NCBI GenBank assembly: GCA_021295675.1
Contig: JAGWBY010000082.1
Span: 4,749-19,091 of the forward strand
DNA length: 14,343 bases
Direction of reading: 5' to 3'
Source of the DNA: Candidatus Latescibacterota bacterium
GTDB taxonomy: Bacteria > Latescibacterota > UBA2968 > UBA8231
The notes beneath the pieces are model-generated. The model did no database searches. It had not been told where the DNA came from and saw nothing but the letters and a program-made list of their open reading frames with translations. Made by a program: the position numbers and the translations under genes. Positions 1-7,341 of the stretch are shown one piece after another. Positions within the stretch are counted from its first letter, which is position 1. Each line of letters opens with the position of its first letter.

Positions 1-2
1 TG

Positions 3-647
3 CGGCGTCAGGAGCCAGACTTGAAACGCATGTGGCACGATGATTTCACCCAGTTCAACCTCGACAATGACCACTCGGGCGGTCCCGGCCTAGGGGCCAA
101 CCTAGACGAGGCGAGCAACCACCAGCGCTACCATATGCGCATATTGCCGGGGCCGGATGGAGTAGCGGCCTTCAACAGCCAGATTGAGGTGCTCGGCGAC
201 GAGAACTTGAGCTGGAATCAGGATGTAGACCTTTTTGGCAACGCCACGGACATATGGGAGCTTGCCTGGACGGTTACCCCGCCGGATGCCCAGCACGGTA
301 CTCTGGATGTAGAGGTCACCTGGGAAGCCCGGCTCAAAACCTATGACGCCGTTGGCCTGAGCGAGGGGGAGAGCGTAAGGCACGTGTATGAGGCTGGTCA
401 GGTCACCCACATTGGGCCGCGGCTCGTCGATAGCGACGGCAGCTTGTATCAGCACGATATGTGGCTGAAGGATAGATTTACCGGAGCTGAAAACCCGCTC
501 ACATATGACACACAGGGAGATGGATTTCCCGATTGGATTTTACTGGAATGCGAAAACTGCCCCAATGCCGGGGGCTCAGGAGCAACCGCAGTGGAGAGCT
601 CCTCCTGGGGCCGGATCAAAAGTCATCTGAGCAATCAGTCGCGCTGA
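3..647 (+). CDS. Hypothetical, probably extracytoplasmic protein (5' end probably outside window)
   Basis: I do not recognise the family. The frame is open to the left edge, so this is probably the C-terminal part of a longer protein. An alternative is a TTG start at 21, which has AGGAG at 10-14 with 6-base spacing and would give 208 residues. No signal peptide is visible after that TTG, which favours a partial gene. The protein is acidic and rich in Asp, Gly, Trp and aromatic residues. Near the C-terminus it has a calcium-loop-like motif, DTQGDGFPD, resembling thrombospondin type 3 or dockerin loops, followed by a CENC cysteine pair. These are usual in secreted beta-sandwich proteins, but function cannot be assigned. 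It converges on the sialidase-like remnant, with a strong hairpin between them. Confidence 0.6.
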   Translation, partial: RRQEPDLKRMWHDDFTQFNLDNDHSGGPGLGANLDEASNHQRYHMRILPGPDGVAAFNSQIEVLGDENLSWNQDVDLFGNATDIWELAWTVTPPDAQHGTLDVEVTWEARLKTYDAVGLSEGESVRHVYEAGQVTHIGPRLVDSDGSLYQHDMWLKDRFTGAENPLTYDTQGDGFPDWILLECENCPNAGGSGATAVESSSWGRIKSHLSNQSR

Positions 648-675
648 GTATCTTTTACATCTGATCTTTTATTGG

Positions 676-708
676 ACATCGGGCAGAGAGTTTCTCTCTG
701 CCCGATGT
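676..708. terminator. Hairpin between convergent genes, probable bidirectional terminator
   Basis: Bases 676-690 and 694-708 form a perfect 15-bp inverted repeat around a TTT loop. It lies 28 bases after the stop of the left-edge gene and 17 bases before the 3' end of the minus-strand sialidase-like remnant. Neither side has a long T tract (plus side TTCGTTCT), so the terminator role rests on stem strength and position. Confidence 0.7.
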
Positions 709-724
709 TCGTTCTACCCCGTGG

Positions 725-1230
725 TCACTCCTCAATAGTTACGGAAGACAAATAGACGCAAGAACCCTCGTCGGGCGATTCGTAGGTCGAGTAGTACGCG
801 ATGAGCGCGTGATCGTCGCCCATGGGCAAGATGCCGGCGTAGCCCGTGTCGCCGCCGCTGGGCAGCACGGCCTTTAACTGAATGTCGCCGTCTTCGTAGA
901 GGAAAACTCCGGTGCGAAGTTGGGTCTGGTCGTGCGGGCTAAAGGGTTCGTTGAATTGGTCCGCCGTGGCGCGAATCCCTTCGTTGCTGAAGCTGCGTCC
1001 GGTGACGAGTACGTGGCGACCCACTTGGGCTATAGCCGAGCCGTAGCAGCGCGATTCCTGCGACAAGTTTGGCTGGTCCAAGTCTCCAGATCTGTAGAGG
1101 AGCAGACGCGGATTTGCGAATCGCCGCTGCCGTGGCCGCTGCCATCGACAAAGCATACGTGATACGCGCCCTTCCAGCGCACCAAGCTGCCGTAGATTTT
1201 TCTCGTCCAATTCACTTTTACCGTGGCCAT
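725..1230 (-). pseudogene. Sialidase/BNR-like beta-propeller fragment, frameshifted
   Basis: Two overlapping minus-strand frames together read as one short protein of about 168 residues. The first begins at 1230 with MATVKVNW, preceded by an AAAGGA ribosome site 8 bases upstream, and runs through VRWKGAYHVCF and SSTDLETW. The second resumes near 1070 as SRCYGSAIAQVGRHVLVTG and ends at 725 with GDTGYAGILPMGDDHALIAY. The string STDLETW and the ending GDTGY-LPMGDDHALIAYYST resemble the last blades of exo-sialidase-type (BNR/Asp-box) glycoside hydrolases; this is family resemblance only. Normal members are about 350-400 residues, so most of the propeller is missing. The reading frame changes between about 1045 and 1085. 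The lesion could be real decay or a sequencing or assembly error. It lies downstream of mtnP on the same strand. Confidence 0.6.
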
Positions 1231-1253
1231 GCTATTAGTCCTTTCGTCGCTTC

Positions 1254-1308
1254 TGTCATGCCGAGCGGAGCGGAGCGGAGTCGAAGCATCTCAACACTCG
1301 TGCGCAAC
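1254..1308 (+). repeat. Dispersed palindromic repeat, copy A (single arm)
   Basis: This arm begins TGTCATGCCGAGCGGAGCGG, continues through GTCGAAGCATCT and ends with GTGCGCAAC. The same ordered blocks recur at 4696-4781, where the end reads GTGCGTAAC. The GAGCGGAGCGGAGCGGAG section is a short internal tandem run of a 5-base unit. It fills the gap between mtnP and the sialidase-like remnant. The pattern resembles the TCATGCTGAGCGAAGCGAAGCATCT type of REP/MITE-like sequence scattered in some environmental bacterial genomes; that comparison is from memory. Confidence 0.65.
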
Positions 1309-1311
1309 CTG

Positions 1312-2184
1312 TCAATTCCAATACTTCCCGTAGAGCACCCGGAGCCGCTCCTTCGCCTCAAAGGGAATCGCCGCTGAGTCGGTGATGATGGCGCGTTCGG
1401 CAGCGCGCAGACAAGGGCAAGCAGATTCGCTCGGCAGGCGCGTGGCAACCTCGGCGACGATTTGCACGGCCAAAGCACTGTTAGCCCGTAGCACCGCTAG
1501 CACTTGCTCGATGCTCACATCTTCCTCCTCCTCGTGCCAGCAGTCGTAGTCCGTGCCCGTCGCCAGCAGCGCGTAACACATTTCCGCCTCGCGTGCCAGC
1601 TTGGCCTCGGGCAGAGCGGTCATGCCGATCACGGCCGCGCCCACGGCGCTGCGGTAGAAATGCGACTCGGCGCGGGTGGAAAAGGCCGGCCCCTCCATGC
1701 AGAGGTACGTGCCGCCCGCGTGGACGTTGGCATCCGCCGCTCGGGCCGCAGCAATGACCTCGTCCCGCAACGTCTCGCAGAACGGATCGGCAAACATCAC
1801 GTGGCCGACGATCCCATCGCCGAAAAACGTCGATGGGCGTTGGCCGCGCGTGCGGTCGAAAATCTGGTCGGGCACGATCATGTCCCCTGGCCGAATCGCT
1901 TCCTGCATGATGCCGCAGGCACTGATGGCCAAAACGTGGTTCACACCTAATTGCTTGAGCGCGTGGATATTGGCACGAGCGGGTACTTCGCTCGGCAGCA
2001 GCCGATGCCCTCGGCCATGTCGCGGCAGGAAATGCACTGTGCGTCCGCCGATCCGAGCCTCGACAATAGCGTCCGAAGGCGCGCCAAAGGGCGTGTCTAG
2101 CCGGTGCTCGGCGACCGTTTCGACCCCTTCTATGTGGTACAACCCCGACCCGCCAATGACGCCCAAGATTACGGATTGACTCAT
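1312..2184 (-). CDS. mtnP: S-methyl-5'-thioadenosine phosphorylase
   Basis: This cytosolic enzyme cleaves methylthioadenosine with phosphate to adenine and 5-methylthioribose-1-phosphate, in methionine and polyamine salvage. The 290-residue product has the usual family length. Visible motifs, in order, are the phosphate loop GGSGLY (residues 11-16), RHGRGH (55-60), EGPAFSTRAES (164-174), GMTALPEAKLAREAE (187-201) and TDYDCW (211-216). The two Asp residues in TDYDCW mark adenine recognition, as in human MTAP, and argue against a 6-oxopurine nucleoside phosphorylase. Three ATG codons stand in a row at 2190, 2187 and 2184. I chose the third because AGGAG lies 6 bases upstream of it; the first has no spacing. 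It diverges from the helicase gene with only 54 bases between the start codons. Confidence 0.95.
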   Translation of the reverse strand: MSQSVILGVIGGSGLYHIEGVETVAEHRLDTPFGAPSDAIVEARIGGRTVHFLPRHGRGHRLLPSEVPARANIHALKQLGVNHVLAISACGIMQEAIRPGDMIVPDQIFDRTRGQRPSTFFGDGIVGHVMFADPFCETLRDEVIAAARAADANVHAGGTYLCMEGPAFSTRAESHFYRSAVGAAVIGMTALPEAKLAREAEMCYALLATGTDYDCWHEEEEDVSIEQVLAVLRANSALAVQIVAEVATRLPSESACPCLRAAERAIITDSAAIPFEAKERLRVLYGKYWN

Positions 2185-2190
2185 CATCAT

Positions 2191-2195
2191 CTCCT
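2191..2195 (-). promoter_or_regulatory. Ribosome binding site of mtnP
   Basis: The minus strand reads ACAGGAG directly before three consecutive ATG codons. AGGAG abuts the first ATG, is 3 bases from the second and 6 bases from the third, so the third (2184) has the best spacing. Confidence 0.7.
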
Positions 2196-2224
2196 GTGAG
2201 AATGCAAGTGCCTGATAGCGCCCC

Positions 2225-2236
2225 TATATTATACTA
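2225..2236. promoter_or_regulatory. Shared -10 region of divergent promoters (mtnP and helicase)
   Basis: The only AT-rich stretch in this GC-rich gap reads TATATTATACTA. On the minus strand 2233-2228 is an exact TATAAT, predicting an mtnP transcript start near 2221 and a leader of about 37 bases containing the ribosome site. On the plus strand TATATT (2225-2230) or TATACT (2230-2235) would place the helicase transcript start at or next to its ATG at 2239. No convincing -35 element is visible on either side. Confidence 0.5.
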
Positions 2237-2238
2237 CC

Positions 2239-4614
2239 ATGCCCCCGCGCCTGCTAAAAACCTCGGTGCGCGAACTAGTCGGCTTCGTCCTGCGCTCCGG
2301 CGATCTAGTCTCCGGCGGCTTTTCCCGCCCCGACCGCCTAGTGGAAGGAACGCGCGGCCACCAGCAAGTCCAGCGCGCCCGACCCGCCGACTATCAGGCG
2401 GAAGTGCCCATCTCCTACCTAGTCGAAACCGACGAGATTACCCTCGAAATAAGCGGTCGCATCGACGGCCTGCTCGTCGAAGACGACGCAGTACTCGTCG
2501 AGGAAATCAAGACCACCGAGGCCGACCTCGAAGAGGTCCCTGAAAACCCAGCGCATTGGGCACAAGCCAAGCTCTACGCCTTTATGGTCGCCGATCAAAG
2601 TAGCCTCGACGCCATCGACATCCAGCTAACCTATCTTCAGTTAGACACCTACGAGCGCCGCGAGGACCGCCGCACTTTTGCGTGCGACGAACTAGCGGCG
2701 TTTTGCGCCGATCTCATCGAGCGCTACCTGCATTGGGCGCGCATCTACCAACAGTGGTGCGCCGAGCGCGATCTTTCGCTTGAGGCGCTCGCATTCCCCT
2801 TCGCCGAGTACCGGCCCGGCCAGCGCGATCTGGCCGTGGTCACTTACCGCACCATCGACGGTCGCGGTCGGGCTTTTGCCCAGGCACCCACCGGCATCGG
2901 CAAGACCATCTCGACCCTGTTCCCAGCCGCCAAGGCCCTCGGCCTTGGCCACGCCGAAAAAATATTCTACCTGACGGCCAAAACTAGCGGACGCAGGATC
3001 GCCGAAAAGGCCATCGACGACCTGCGCGGAGGAGACGCACGCCTCAAGAGCCTGACGCTGACGGCCCGCGACAAAATCTGCTTCAAACCCAACGGCGGCA
3101 GCACCTGCGACCCCGATCAATGCGAGTTCGCCCAGGGCTACTACGACCGCATCAACGACGCGCTAGAAGACATCTTCACTCACGACGCCTTCACCCGCAC
3201 CCTCATCGAGGAATGCGCGCAAAAGCACCGCGTCTGCCCCTTTGAGTTTTCGCTCGACCTCGCGCCGTGGTGCGACGTCATCATCTGCGATTACAACTAC
3301 GTCTTCGATCCGCGCGCCTTCCTCAAGCGCTTCTTCCAAGACACCAGCGGACAATACGCCTTCCTCATTGACGAGGCGCACAATCTCGTCGATCGAGCGC
3401 GCGAAATGTTCTCAGCCGATCTGTGCAAAACCGAGATCTCGGGACTAAAGCACTTAGTCGGCAAGACGCATCCCGACTTGAGCCAACAGCTCGACGCCCT
3501 CAACCGCTACTTTGCCAAGCTAGGCAAAAAGGTCGAACAGGAAGGCGACGGCGAGTGTTGGGTCAGCCCGCAGTTGCCGACGGACCTGATGGCCCTAGTC
3601 CACAACGTCCTCCGCGCCGCCGAGAAGGTCCTAGAGCAGGGTGCGGCCTTGCCCTTTTGGGACGAATTAATCGAGTGCTACTTCCGGGTGCTGGGCTTTG
3701 AGCGCATCGGCGAGCTTTTCGACGAACACTATACCACATACACCGAAAAACAGGGGCGGGATATTCGCTTCCGGCTGTTCTGTCTCGCCCCAGCGCACAA
3801 TATCCGCCAAGCCCTAGCGCGCGGCTGCGCGGCCGTATTTTTCTCGGCCACGCTCTCGCCGCTGGCGTACTTCCGCGACCTGCTCGGCGGCGAGGAAGGG
3901 GACACCTTGTTGAGCCTTGGTTCGCCCTTCCCGCCCGAGCACCTGCGCCTGCTGCTGGCCGACCACATTGAGACGACGTACAAAAAGCGCGGCGAGAGCT
4001 ACGACGACATCGCCGAGTCCATCGCCGCTCTCGTCAGCCAGCGCGCGGGCAACTACCTCGCCTTTTTCCCTTCGTACAAATACATGGAGGAGGTAGCTAC
4101 GCGCTTTGCCGAGGCGCACCCGGACATCGACCTTCTGGTCCAAGAAAGCGGCATGTCCGACCGCGAGCGCGAGGCATTCCTCTCCGTCTTCGACGCGGAG
4201 CCATTGCAGGCCGAGCAGTACACCGTGGGTTTCGCGGTGATGGGCGGCGTCTTTGGCGAAGGGATCGATTTAGTTGGCGAGCGACTGGTCGGTGCCGTGG
4301 TCGTCGGCGTGGGCCTGCCGCAACTGTGCTTGGAGCGCGACCTGATCCGCCACTATTTCGACGAGCGCGAGATTCCCGGCTTTGCCTACGCCTATGTCTA
4401 TCCGGGCATGAACCGCGTGTTGCAGGCCGCCGGCCGCGTCATCCGCACCGCGAGCGACCGCGGCGCAATCCTCCTCGTCGATCGCCGCTTTGCGCAAAGC
4501 CGCTACCGCCAGCTCTTTCCCTCCTCTTGGCACCCAGTGCATTCGGTCCGCAACCCCGCCCACATCGCCCAGTCGCTGGCCGATTTCTGGCACCAAGACC
4601 CTACACACACTTAG
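2239..4614 (+). CDS. RecB-like nuclease / XPD-DinG-type iron-sulfur DNA helicase fusion
   Basis: This 791-residue protein is predicted to unwind DNA 5' to 3' with ATP, joined to a PD-(D/E)XK nuclease. The N-terminal nuclease keeps a full RecB-family set: His41 in EGTRGH, Asp76 in GRIDG, Glu89-Ile-Lys91 and the Gln109-xxx-Tyr113 motif. The helicase follows: Walker A APTGIGKT (216-223), four cysteines C281, C290, C295 and C333 that fit the iron-sulfur cluster of XPD/DinG enzymes, the DEAH box 378-381, and motif VI QAAGRVIRT near the C-terminus. The start MPPRLLKTSVRELVGFVLRS matches the usual N-terminus of this COG1199 subfamily, so the ATG at 2239 is probably right, although no Shine-Dalgarno sequence precedes it. 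The role is probably DNA repair or processing of branched or damaged DNA; this is inferred from the family. It stands alone as a transcription unit. Confidence 0.9.
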   Translation: MPPRLLKTSVRELVGFVLRSGDLVSGGFSRPDRLVEGTRGHQQVQRARPADYQAEVPISYLVETDEITLEISGRIDGLLVEDDAVLVEEIKTTEADLEEVPENPAHWAQAKLYAFMVADQSSLDAIDIQLTYLQLDTYERREDRRTFACDELAAFCADLIERYLHWARIYQQWCAERDLSLEALAFPFAEYRPGQRDLAVVTYRTIDGRGRAFAQAPTGIGKTISTLFPAAKALGLGHAEKIFYLTAKTSGRRIAEKAIDDLRGGDARLKSLTLTARDKICFKPNGGSTCDPDQCEFAQGYYDRINDALEDIFTHDAFTRTLIEECAQKHRVCPFEFSLDLAPWCDVIICDYNYVFDPRAFLKRFFQDTSGQYAFLIDEAHNLVDRAREMFSADLCKTEISGLKHLVGKTHPDLSQQLDALNRYFAKLGKKVEQEGDGECWVSPQLPTDLMALVHNVLRAAEKVLEQGAALPFWDELIECYFRVLGFERIGELFDEHYTTYTEKQGRDIRFRLFCLAPAHNIRQALARGCAAVFFSATLSPLAYFRDLLGGEEGDTLLSLGSPFPPEHLRLLLADHIETTYKKRGESYDDIAESIAALVSQRAGNYLAFFPSYKYMEEVATRFAEAHPDIDLLVQESGMSDREREAFLSVFDAEPLQAEQYTVGFAVMGGVFGEGIDLVGERLVGAVVVGVGLPQLCLERDLIRHYFDEREIPGFAYAYVYPGMNRVLQAAGRVIRTASDRGAILLVDRRFAQSRYRQLFPSSWHPVHSVRNPAHIAQSLADFWHQDPTHT

Positions 4615-4622
4615 CATCTGAT

Positions 4623-4781
4623 GTTTACGCAAAGGCCATTAGGTATGGGATGCTTCGCTTCGCTCAGCATGACAAGGAAGGAACGCGCCCACTGCTGTCA
4701 TGCTGAGCCTTTCGGCTTCGCTCAAGATAAACTCCGCGAAGCGGAGTCGAAGCATCTAATACCTAGATGCCCGTGCGTAAC
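4623..4781. repeat. Dispersed palindromic repeat, copy B (two inverted arms, MITE-like)
   Basis: The left arm (4623-4674) runs GTTTACGCA, TTAGGTAT, GGATGCTTCG, CTCAGCATGACA. The right arm (4696-4781) carries the inverse: TGTCATGCTGAG, CGAAGCATCT, ATACCTAG, GTGCGTAAC. The arms pair over most of their length with interruptions, and the right arm has extra sequence around CTCCGCGAAGCGGAG, itself a small palindrome. The right arm matches copy A at 1254-1308 block by block. The element fills the helicase-modA gap and ends within about 10-20 bases of the modA signal-peptide coding sequence. No transposase lies inside, so movement, if any, would be in trans. Confidence 0.7.
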
Positions 4782-4791
4782 GTTCGTTAGC

Positions 4792-5503
4792 ATCGTACTG
4801 CTCTTGCTCTACCCTACGCTAGTAGCGGCCCAAAGCGTGTTCGCCGCCGCTAGCCTAAGTTCCCACGCACTACGAGGGGATGCGCCTGTCCGTTGCCAGC
4901 TCTTCGACCTTGGCCAAACAAATCGCCGCTGGTGCGCCAGCCGACATTTACTTTTCCGCCAACGCCGAGTGGATGGACTACCTCCAAACGCGCCAGCACA
5001 TTGAACAAGACACCCGCGTCGATCTGCTCGGCAACGCCCTCGTGGTCATTGCATCGAGGGAAGAGCCTTTCGCCGTCCACTTTGCAAGAGACTTCGACTT
5101 TGCCGACGCTTTCGCTGGCCGCTTGGCCCTCGGCGACCCCGATCACGTCCCAGCCGGCCAGTACGCCCGCCAAGCCCTAGAAAAATTGGGCTGGTGGCCG
5201 GCGCTCAAAAATCGCATTGCACCCGCGCCCGACGTCCGCGCCGCCTTGGTGTACGTCGAGCGCGGAGAGTGCGCCGCTGGTCTAGTGTACGCCACCGACG
5301 CGACTCAAAGCGACCGCGTAATAACCCTAGCGACCGTGCCAGACTCACTGCACCGCCCCATCGTCTATCCAGCGGCCATCGTCAAAGGCCGCGCCAGTGC
5401 ACAGACCCGCAGCCTGCTGGAGTTTTTTAGCTCGGATACGGCCGCCAGCATCTTCCGCAAACACGGCTTTACCTTTTTGGGCGATCAACGTGTTCAACGC
5501 TGA
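4792..5503 (+). pseudogene. modA: Molybdate-binding protein ModA, 5' region frame-broken
   Basis: ModA is the periplasmic protein that captures molybdate or tungstate and delivers it to ModBC. The upstream frame encodes a signal-peptide-like stretch, IVLLLLYPTLVAAQ, and the mature start SVFAAASL, typical of ModA. The frame then changes near 4860-4880 and resumes as RLSVASSSTLAKQI, followed by ADIYFSANAEWMDYL, PAGQYARQALEKLGWW, ALVYVERGECAAGLVY and VYPAAIV. Family members have about 15-20 residues between the ASL and RLSV-like motifs; only about 9 codons are present, so a small frameshifting deletion is likely. No ATG or GTG start fits the signal peptide: the nearest upstream Met codons fall inside the adjacent repeat. 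Alternatively a shortened 207-residue protein could start at ATG 4880, but it would have no signal peptide. Overlaps modB by 14 bases. Confidence 0.75.
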
Positions 5504-6164
5504 GGAAGTGCAGGTCCTGCTGCTCTCGCTGCGCGTGGCCTTTTGCTGCGTGCTGCTTAGCCTGTTGCCAGCCGTGTTGCTGGGCTGGCTGCTGGCCCGG
5601 CGGGAGTTTCCGCTCAAGATTGCGCTCGACGGCCTCTGCCATTTGCCGCTGGTCCTGCCGCCGGTGGTCACCGGCTATCTGCTCCTGTTGCTTTTTGGCC
5701 GCCGCGGTCTCTTCGGTCCGGTACTCGCAGCCTTCGACCTCCAGTTGGCCTTCGACTGGAAGGGCGCGGTGCTGGCCTCGGCTGTAGTCGGCTTTCCCCT
5801 GATGCTGCGCTCCGTGCGCCTCGGAATTGAAAGCGTGGATCCGCGCCTAGAGCGCGTCGCCCGTACCCTCGGCGCGGGTCCGGTGCGCACCTTTCTGACC
5901 GTGACCTTGCGCCTCGCCGCTCCCGGCCTGCTGGTCGGTTCGCTGTTGAGCTTTGCCCGCTCCTTGGGCGAGTTCGGCGCGACCATCACTTTTGCCGCCA
6001 ACATCGCCGGGCAGACCCGTACCATCCCTTCGGCCATTTACACGTACCTCAACCAACCGGACGGAGAAAGCCGCGTCGTCGGACTAATCGCGATCTCAGT
6101 CGCACTCTCGCTCCTAGCGCTCGTGGCCAGCGAGTGGTCGGCCCGTCGCCTGCGCCCGAACTAG
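5490..6164 (+). CDS. modB: Molybdate ABC transporter permease ModB
   Basis: This inner-membrane permease forms the molybdate channel with ModC and receives substrate from ModA. The 224-residue product, read from GTG 5490, has several hydrophobic membrane segments, among them VLLLSLRVAFCCVLLSLLPA, LVLPPVVTGYLLLLLFG, LLVGSLLSFARSLGEFGATI and a C-terminal VVGLIAISVALSLLALVAS. The EAA loop that docks on the ATPase is recognisable around ESVDPRLERVARTLGAGP. LPLVLPPVVTGYLLL and GEFGATITFAANI are characteristic of ModB/CysT-type permeases. I preferred GTG 5490 because the frame upstream only shadows modA; GTG 5508 is an alternative. It overlaps the modA end by 14 bases and is followed after 2 bases by modC, so the three are translated as an operon. 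Confidence 0.9.
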   Translation: MFNAEEVQVLLLSLRVAFCCVLLSLLPAVLLGWLLARREFPLKIALDGLCHLPLVLPPVVTGYLLLLLFGRRGLFGPVLAAFDLQLAFDWKGAVLASAVVGFPLMLRSVRLGIESVDPRLERVARTLGAGPVRTFLTVTLRLAAPGLLVGSLLSFARSLGEFGATITFAANIAGQTRTIPSAIYTYLNQPDGESRVVGLIAISVALSLLALVASEWSARRLRPN

Positions 6165-6166
6165 CA

Positions 6167-7261
6167 ATGCTCAGCCTCCGCGCCCAACGCCAACTAGGCT
6201 CCTTCGCACTCGACATCGACATCGAGTGCCACCACCCCGTCACCGCCATCTACGGGCCATCGGGCGCGGGCAAAACCTCGCTGCTCAACGTGGTCGCCGG
6301 ACTAGTGCGGCCGGACGCCGGCGAAATATCCTTGGACGGTCAAACCCTCTTCTCCTCAACCCAGCACATCGACCTGCCGCCCGAGCACCGCCGCATCGGC
6401 TACGTATTTCAAGACGACTTGCTCTTCCCACACCTGAGTACCGAGGAAAACCTGTGCTACGGTCGCGACCTGTTGCCAACGGCAGCGCGCCGCTTTGCCC
6501 TAGACCAGATCGTCGATTTACTCGAAATCGGCCCCCTGCTCAAGCGGCGACCGAGGCACCTGTCCGGTGGCGAGCGCCAACGCGTCGCCTTGGGCCGCGC
6601 CCTGCTCACTTCTCCGCGCCTGCTGCTGATGGACGAGCCGCTAGCCTCGCTCGATCAGGGCCTCAAAAACCGCATCATCCCCTACTTGTGCCACGTCCGC
6701 GACGCACTCCAGATTCCCATTCTCTACGTCAGCCACTCGGTCGCCGAAATCCTCGAACTCACCAGCCAAGTAGTAGTCCTAGACCGCGGCCAAGTCATCG
6801 CGCACGGCGACTTTTTCACCATCGCCGCTCACCCCCAAGTCCTGCCGCTAGTCGAAGAACACGGCTTTGAAAACGTCCTCGACGTGGAAATCGCAGCGAC
6901 CGACGCTGAGCGGGGCGTCTGCGAAGTCCTGTGCCACGGTCAGCAACTCAAAATTCCCTACTGCGCTCAACCCGTCGGCAGCCGCCTCTTTATCGGCATC
7001 CGTGCCGATGACATCGTCCTCGCGCGTCAGCGACCCGAAGGGCTGAGCGTGCGCAATGCATTGCAGGGGACCATCAGCGCAATTGCCGATGTGGGAGGGA
7101 AACAGCTCATCTACGTGGATGTCGGGCGTCGCTTGGCCGCCAAGACGACCCCAGAAGCCAGCGAGGAAATGCAACTCGACATCGGCGACCCAATCTACTG
7201 TCTCATCAAAACCCATTCCATCCGCTTGGGACCGCAGTTGGGCCGACCGGAAAAGCGTTGA
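6167..7261 (+). CDS. modC: Molybdate ABC transporter ATP-binding protein ModC
   Basis: This cytoplasmic ATPase powers molybdate import through ModB. The 364-residue product has the ModC layout. The ABC domain holds Walker A GPSGAGKTS (30-38), Q-loop YVFQDD (79-84), signature LSGGERQRV (132-140), Walker B LLLMDE (152-157), D-loop ASLD and switch His190 in YVSHS. A C-terminal Mop/TOBE-like domain (about 290-354, SVRNALQGTISAIADVGGKQ) binds oxyanion in this family and may act in trans-inhibition. ATG 6167 starts 2 bases after the modB stop; an upstream GTG at 6134 would add 11 residues that only shadow modB. The stop codon overlaps the -35 box of the next gene's promoter. Confidence 0.95.
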   Translation: MLSLRAQRQLGSFALDIDIECHHPVTAIYGPSGAGKTSLLNVVAGLVRPDAGEISLDGQTLFSSTQHIDLPPEHRRIGYVFQDDLLFPHLSTEENLCYGRDLLPTAARRFALDQIVDLLEIGPLLKRRPRHLSGGERQRVALGRALLTSPRLLLMDEPLASLDQGLKNRIIPYLCHVRDALQIPILYVSHSVAEILELTSQVVVLDRGQVIAHGDFFTIAAHPQVLPLVEEHGFENVLDVEIAATDAERGVCEVLCHGQQLKIPYCAQPVGSRLFIGIRADDIVLARQRPEGLSVRNALQGTISAIADVGGKQLIYVDVGRRLAAKTTPEASEEMQLDIGDPIYCLIKTHSIRLGPQLGRPEKR

Positions 7262-7287
7262 CACGACAAATACCCGCCTTTTATACT
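7258..7287 (+). promoter_or_regulatory. Near-consensus sigma-70 promoter for the cytidylate-kinase-like gene
   Basis: TTGACA at 7258-7263, a perfect -35 hexamer, is followed after 18 bases by TATACT at 7282-7287, one change from TATAAT. The -35 box overlaps the modC stop codon. The predicted transcript start near 7294 gives a leader of about 48 bases before ATG 7342. The downstream gene can therefore be expressed apart from the mod operon. Confidence 0.7.
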
Positions 7288-7341
7288 CTTTACAAATGGT
7301 ACAAGCTGGGACCTGACCACCTCCAACCTAAGAGACTCGCC

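Noticed and set aside
2692..4632. Several minus-strand open frames inside the helicase gene
   Set aside because: They are Gly/Ala/Arg-rich antisense shadows of GC-rich codons with no motifs or ribosome sites.
4621..4791. Open frame running through the palindromic repeat into the modA signal peptide
   Set aside because: The repeat part is not protein-like and matches non-coding copy A. Its Met codons come from the repeat and do not make a credible modA start.
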